Source: Paracidovorax wautersii
GTDB taxonomy: Bacteria; Pseudomonadota; Gammaproteobacteria; Burkholderiales; Burkholderiaceae_C
Reading direction: 5' to 3'
Length of the DNA: 64,000 nt
Assembly (NCBI RefSeq): GCF_031453675.1
Contig: NZ_JAVIZX010000001.1
Span: forward strand, 2,502,001-2,566,000
The first letter of the stretch is position 1. Each line of letters starts with the position of its first letter. Below, one piece after another: positions 61,541 to 64,000 of this stretch. The notes beneath the pieces were generated by a model. It was not told the origin of the DNA and did no database searches. It saw only the letters and a list, made by a program, of their open reading frames with translations. The translations under genes and the position numbers were made by a program.

Positions 61541-61963
61541 TCAGGCCTCCTGAGCGCGATGGCCGTGGGCCGATGCCGGTGCGCGCCCCACGGCGGGCAA
61601 CGAGGCCCGCAGCAGCCTTTCCTGCTGGCGCTGCCGTTCCCGCGTGTCCAGCGTGTGCCAGACGGCGCGGGCCATGACCGCCACCGACACGAACAGACCA
61701 GCCGCCACCAGCCAGAGGGTGCGTCGCAGCACGGTGAGCAAGTCGGCGCCTTCCCGGAACTCGCCGAAGCTCAGCACCAGCATCACCGTGCCGAGGATGG
61801 CCAGCCAGCGCAGTGCGGCCAGCCAGAAGTCCAGGCTGTTACCGGCTTCGCACGGGTCCGTGGTGGCGGAGGCACGCCGTAGCGCGGGGATAAGGTAGTG
61901 CAGCACGGCCAGGGGGGCGGCGATGGCCACGCCGAGGCTCAGGAGGAAGGCGGTGGGGTTCAT
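61541..61963 (-). CDS. Small membrane protein of the GbsR-linked operon
   Basis: 140 residues with three hydrophobic segments (FLLSLGVAIAAPLAVLHYLI, the WLAILGTVMLVLSFGEF region, LWLVAAGLFVSVAVMARAVW) and a basic, Gln-rich tail. I do not recognise the family. It has a clear AGGAG site and is one base from the SDR start, so it is certainly part of the operon. Confidence 0.65.
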   Translation of the reverse strand: MNPTAFLLSLGVAIAAPLAVLHYLIPALRRASATTDPCEAGNSLDFWLAALRWLAILGTVMLVLSFGEFREGADLLTVLRRTLWLVAAGLFVSVAVMARAVWHTLDTRERQRQQERLLRASLPAVGRAPASAHGHRAQEA

Positions 61964-61996
61964 GGTGGACTCCTTGGGACAGAGAGGTTGCTGGTG

Positions 61997-62446
61997 TCAG
62001 AGCCGGCAGCCGCCATCGGCAGGGCAGCGCCTCGCGGCGGCAGCTTCGGCCGCTCGGCGCAAGGCCGGCGTGAACAGTGCTTGCACCAGGGGGCGCGGAA
62101 TGCGGTGCCGGTTGCGTGCCAGCACGGGGTAGGCCGCATCGGCCAGGCGGCCCAGCAGCGGCCACCGCGTGGCGTGCGTCACCCAGCCCAGGCCCACGGC
62201 TTCATAGGCGCGGCGGAACACCTCGACGCCGCGGACCACCGTGCCGTCGGCGCAGCGGGCATGGATGAGCGTGAGCAGATCCTGCTGCGTGCAGCCCGCG
62301 GGCGGGCCTTCGAAGTCCGGCGCCCAGATGTCGCTGAAGCGGAGCTGGCCGGCAGCGTCCCGGTGCCGCAGGTGGTCCATCTCCGCCACGCACAGCGGGC
62401 AGTGCGAGTCGTAGTACAGCGTGAGCGGATACGTCTGCGAAGACAT
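61997..62446 (-). CDS. DCC-family thiol-disulfide oxidoreductase (DUF393)
   Basis: 149 residues with the family's signature YYDSHCPLCVAEM near the N-terminus, a CxxC in a DxxCxxC context, then a second helix-rich half (FRRAYEAVGLGW, PLLGRLADAAYPVLARNRHR). Predicted cytoplasmic or membrane-associated thiol redox protein; the substrate is unknown. It is the first gene of the operon behind a candidate GbsR operator and has an AAGGAG ribosome site. Confidence 0.85.
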   Translation of the reverse strand: MSSQTYPLTLYYDSHCPLCVAEMDHLRHRDAAGQLRFSDIWAPDFEGPPAGCTQQDLLTLIHARCADGTVVRGVEVFRRAYEAVGLGWVTHATRWPLLGRLADAAYPVLARNRHRIPRPLVQALFTPALRRAAEAAAARRCPADGGCRL

Positions 62447-62482
62447 GGGTGGCTCCTTCAGAAGAAAAACAGGGCGGTTGCT

Positions 62483-62507
62483 TGAAATTTCTGTAAAAAC
62501 TGAAATT
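62483..62507 (-). promoter_or_regulatory. Candidate GbsR operator 1 (ahead of the DCC operon)
   Basis: A 25-base site, TGAAATTTCTGT followed by a spacer and GAAATT, that recurs almost unchanged ahead of gbsR (about 20 of 25 bases identical). It lies 37 bases upstream of the DCC gene, overlapping where its promoter should be. Confidence 0.6.
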
Positions 62508-62533
62508 CGCTATCAAAAAAAAAGGGGTGCCTG

Positions 62534-63070
62534 TCAGCGCTTGTCGGCGTCCCCTCGGACGAACTTCTGCACGCTGGCGCCCATGCGCAGCACCTTGTCG
62601 AGCGTGGACGGGGTCAGTCGCAGCATCTCGTCGGCCCACACGCCCAGCGACTGCATCAGCTGCAGCGTCTCGCGCACCCGGTCCTGCGCATCCGCCGCCT
62701 CGTCGGCAAAGCCCGGCTGGGCCACCAGGTCGCGCAGCATGCGGACGGTGGGGTCGAATTCACGCTCCTTGCGCTCCCGGACCACGGTGCGGAACAACTC
62801 CCACACATCGGTCGACGTCTCGAAATAGTCGCGCCGGTCTCCCAGTACATGGGTGGTGCGGATGAGGTTCCAGTTGAGCAGTTCCTTGAGGCTGTTGCTC
62901 ACGTTGGAGCGCGCCACGCCCAGCGTCTCGCAGAGCTCTTCAGCATGCAGGGGGCGGCCGTGGAAGAAGAGCAGGGCATGGATCTGTGCGACGGTGCGGT
63001 TCACGCCCCAGGCGGTTCCCATTTCTCCCCAGTGGACGACGAAGCGGCGGGCGGTGTCTGTCAATTGCAT
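62534..63070 (-). CDS. GbsR/MarR-family transcriptional regulator
   Basis: 178 residues: winged helix at about 25-95 (INALL-type AQIHALLFFHGRPLHAEELC, TLGVARSNVSNSLKELLNWN) with the GbsR-like N-terminus (ARRFVVHWGEMGTAWGVNRT) and a C-terminal helical dimerisation part. GbsR proteins repress neighbouring operons in response to small molecules or redox. It precedes the DCC/SDR/DoxX operon on the same strand, and an identical-type 25-base motif lies ahead of both itself and that operon, which points to autoregulation. Confidence 0.87.
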   Translation of the reverse strand: MQLTDTARRFVVHWGEMGTAWGVNRTVAQIHALLFFHGRPLHAEELCETLGVARSNVSNSLKELLNWNLIRTTHVLGDRRDYFETSTDVWELFRTVVRERKEREFDPTVRMLRDLVAQPGFADEAADAQDRVRETLQLMQSLGVWADEMLRLTPSTLDKVLRMGASVQKFVRGDADKR

Positions 63071-63089
63071 GGCCGCATCGTAGGCTTTC

Positions 63090-63114
63090 TGAAATTTCTG
63101 TCAATAGAGAAATT
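63090..63114 (-). promoter_or_regulatory. Candidate GbsR operator 2 (ahead of gbsR)
   Basis: Second copy of the 25-base motif (TGAAATTTCTGT, spacer, GAAATT), 20 bases upstream of the gbsR start in an AT-rich stretch. The inner arms GAAATTTC and GAAATT give partial symmetry. Confidence 0.6.
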
Positions 63115-63189
63115 ATTTGCTGATCCGGTGTTTTGCGTGGTGTGACGTTTGTCCGGCAAGCGCGGTGGCGGGCAAGCCCGTAGACTCTG

Positions 63190-63458
63190 AGAACCTGTTC
63201 AAAGTCTTTTCGGGGATCGCGTTGGGTGCAATCGGGAGGAGTGGATGCTCCGGGTGCGCCGCATGGGCTCGTGCCCATGCAAGCAGCCGGGGCGTCCAAT
63301 CGCCCGATTTCACTCCAACCCTTCGGGCAAGCCCTTTGCCGGGCGGTCTGCGGCGTTGCGGCGCTGGTCCATAGCGGGGCTATAGACTGCGCACCGCGCC
63401 TTGCATCCCCTCCCGGCAAGGGGCTTGCGCGACCCCGAAAAGACTTTGAACAGGTTCT
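63190..63458. mobile_element. MITE-like inverted-repeat element, copy 2
   Basis: 269 bases with a perfect 26-base terminal inverted repeat beginning AGAACCTGTTCAAAGTCTTT. The ~190-base interior is the reverse complement of copy 1's interior (blocks GGGTGCGCCGCATGGGCTCG, CAATCGCCCGATTTC, GCGGTCTGCGGCGTTGCGGC, CGCACCGCGCCTTGCATCCC). It lies 35 bases before the dienelactone hydrolase start, so it replaces or separates that gene's promoter region. Confidence 0.8.
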
Positions 63459-63493
63459 TACGCTGCTGCCTCTTTCAACCCAGGAGATTCACC

Positions 63494-64000
63494 ATGCTGG
63501 ATGACGACCTCAAGAAAGACTTCGACGCCCTCGTGCCGGGCCGGAGCACCGAAGCCGGCGCCAACCGCCGCACCGCCCTGCGCGTGGGGCTGGGCGTGGG
63601 CTATGCCGCGGCAGCCATGCCCATCATGGCGCAGACGGCCATCCAGACGCCGGCCGACGGGCTGACCGCCGGCCGGGTGACCATCGACAGCGGCGGCTTC
63701 CAGATGCCCGCCTACCGCGCGGCGCCGGCCGGCAAGACGGGGCTGCCGGTGGTGCTGGTGATTCAGGAGATCTTCGGCGTGCACGATTACATCGCCGACA
63801 CCTGCCGCCGCTTCGCCAAGGCCGGCTTCCTGGCGATCGCGCCTGAGATGTATGCCCGCCAGGGCGACCCGTCGCAGTACACCGAGATCGCCAAGCTGCA
63901 GAGCGAACTGGTTTCCAAGGTGCCCGACGCGCAGGTGATGGCCGATCTGGACGCCACGGTAAAGTGGGCCGGCGCGCATGGCGGCAACCTGAAGAAGGTG
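63494..64000 (+). CDS. Dienelactone hydrolase family protein (cut by window end)
   Basis: The first 169 residues are visible and run off the edge. A Tat-like signal (NRRTALRVGLGVGYAAAAMP) leads into an alpha/beta-hydrolase of the DLH type: LPVVLVIQEIFGVHDYIADT, RRFAKAGFLAIAPEMYARQG. The catalytic Cys/Asp/His region lies largely beyond the window. A CAGGAG ribosome site precedes the ATG. These exported DLH proteins hydrolyse esters or lactones; the substrate is unknown. Nothing upstream but the MITE-like element and gbsR. Confidence 0.88.
   Translation, partial: MLDDDLKKDFDALVPGRSTEAGANRRTALRVGLGVGYAAAAMPIMAQTAIQTPADGLTAGRVTIDSGGFQMPAYRAAPAGKTGLPVVLVIQEIFGVHDYIADTCRRFAKAGFLAIAPEMYARQGDPSQYTEIAKLQSELVSKVPDAQVMADLDATVKWAGAHGGNLKKV

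Overview
The window looks like chromosome of a high-GC betaproteobacterium of the Comamonadaceae, most likely Acidovorax/Paracidovorax or a close relative. This is inferred from gene families and neighbourhoods (thrB, a DUF2782 protein and polA together; a BPSS1780-family membrane protein; a Bug/TTT binding protein) and from the family's interspersed palindromes. No 16S rRNA or other species marker is present.

Layout. 0-6.6 kb: copper-chaperone locus (DUF2946, PCu(A)C), a stand-alone acetolactate synthase large subunit, two small exported or membrane proteins, a GAF-GGDEF-EAL protein and a glycine-zipper protein. About 7.2-31 kb: an island of visibly lower GC than its flanks. It carries one minus-strand cluster, about 18 kb long, with all of virB1-virB11 plus virD4. 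Embedded in it are two effector/immunity pairs whose effectors end in a glutamine-rich C-terminal domain of the XVIPCD type, the VirD4-recognition signal of bacteria-killing type IV secretion systems. VirB7 also has the extra N0-like domain typical of that class. No relaxase, oriT or replication gene is visible, so I read the machine as an antibacterial weapon rather than a conjugation system. Upstream of virB7 lie IS3 and P2-type prophage remnants (terminase, frameshifted portal), a repeat-containing surface lipoprotein and an ORFan gene under a near-perfect LexA box. A tRNA-Lys gene with its 3' end facing the island closes it. Two diverged direct repeats sit near the two edges.

31-47 kb: guaC; a tricarboxylate-type binding protein with an M20 peptidase and a divergent RpiR regulator; uvrD/pcrA; an IS110-family element; a lipoprotein/OmpA pair; and a four-gene iron-type operon (imelysin, di-heme oxidoreductase, second imelysin-like protein, DUF1513) behind a Fur-like box. 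47-56 kb: a PhoX-type phosphatase with a Pho-box-like array and a frameshift; BPSS1780; thrB; DUF2782; polA; a LysR regulator. 56-64 kb: D-amino-acid dehydrogenase, an amino-acid-binding protein and an Asp/Glu-type racemase, which suggest amino-acid stereochemistry metabolism; then a GbsR-controlled redox/membrane operon and the start of a dienelactone hydrolase. Two copies of a ~270 bp MITE-like inverted-repeat element sit in this last segment, and shorter relatives of its ends lie beside thrB and polA.

How parts work together: in the T4SS cluster each predicted immunity gene precedes its effector, so the antidote is translated first. The GbsR regulator probably controls itself and the downstream DCC/SDR/DoxX-like operon through two near-identical 25-bp sites. 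All family assignments come from reading motifs by eye; no database search was run.
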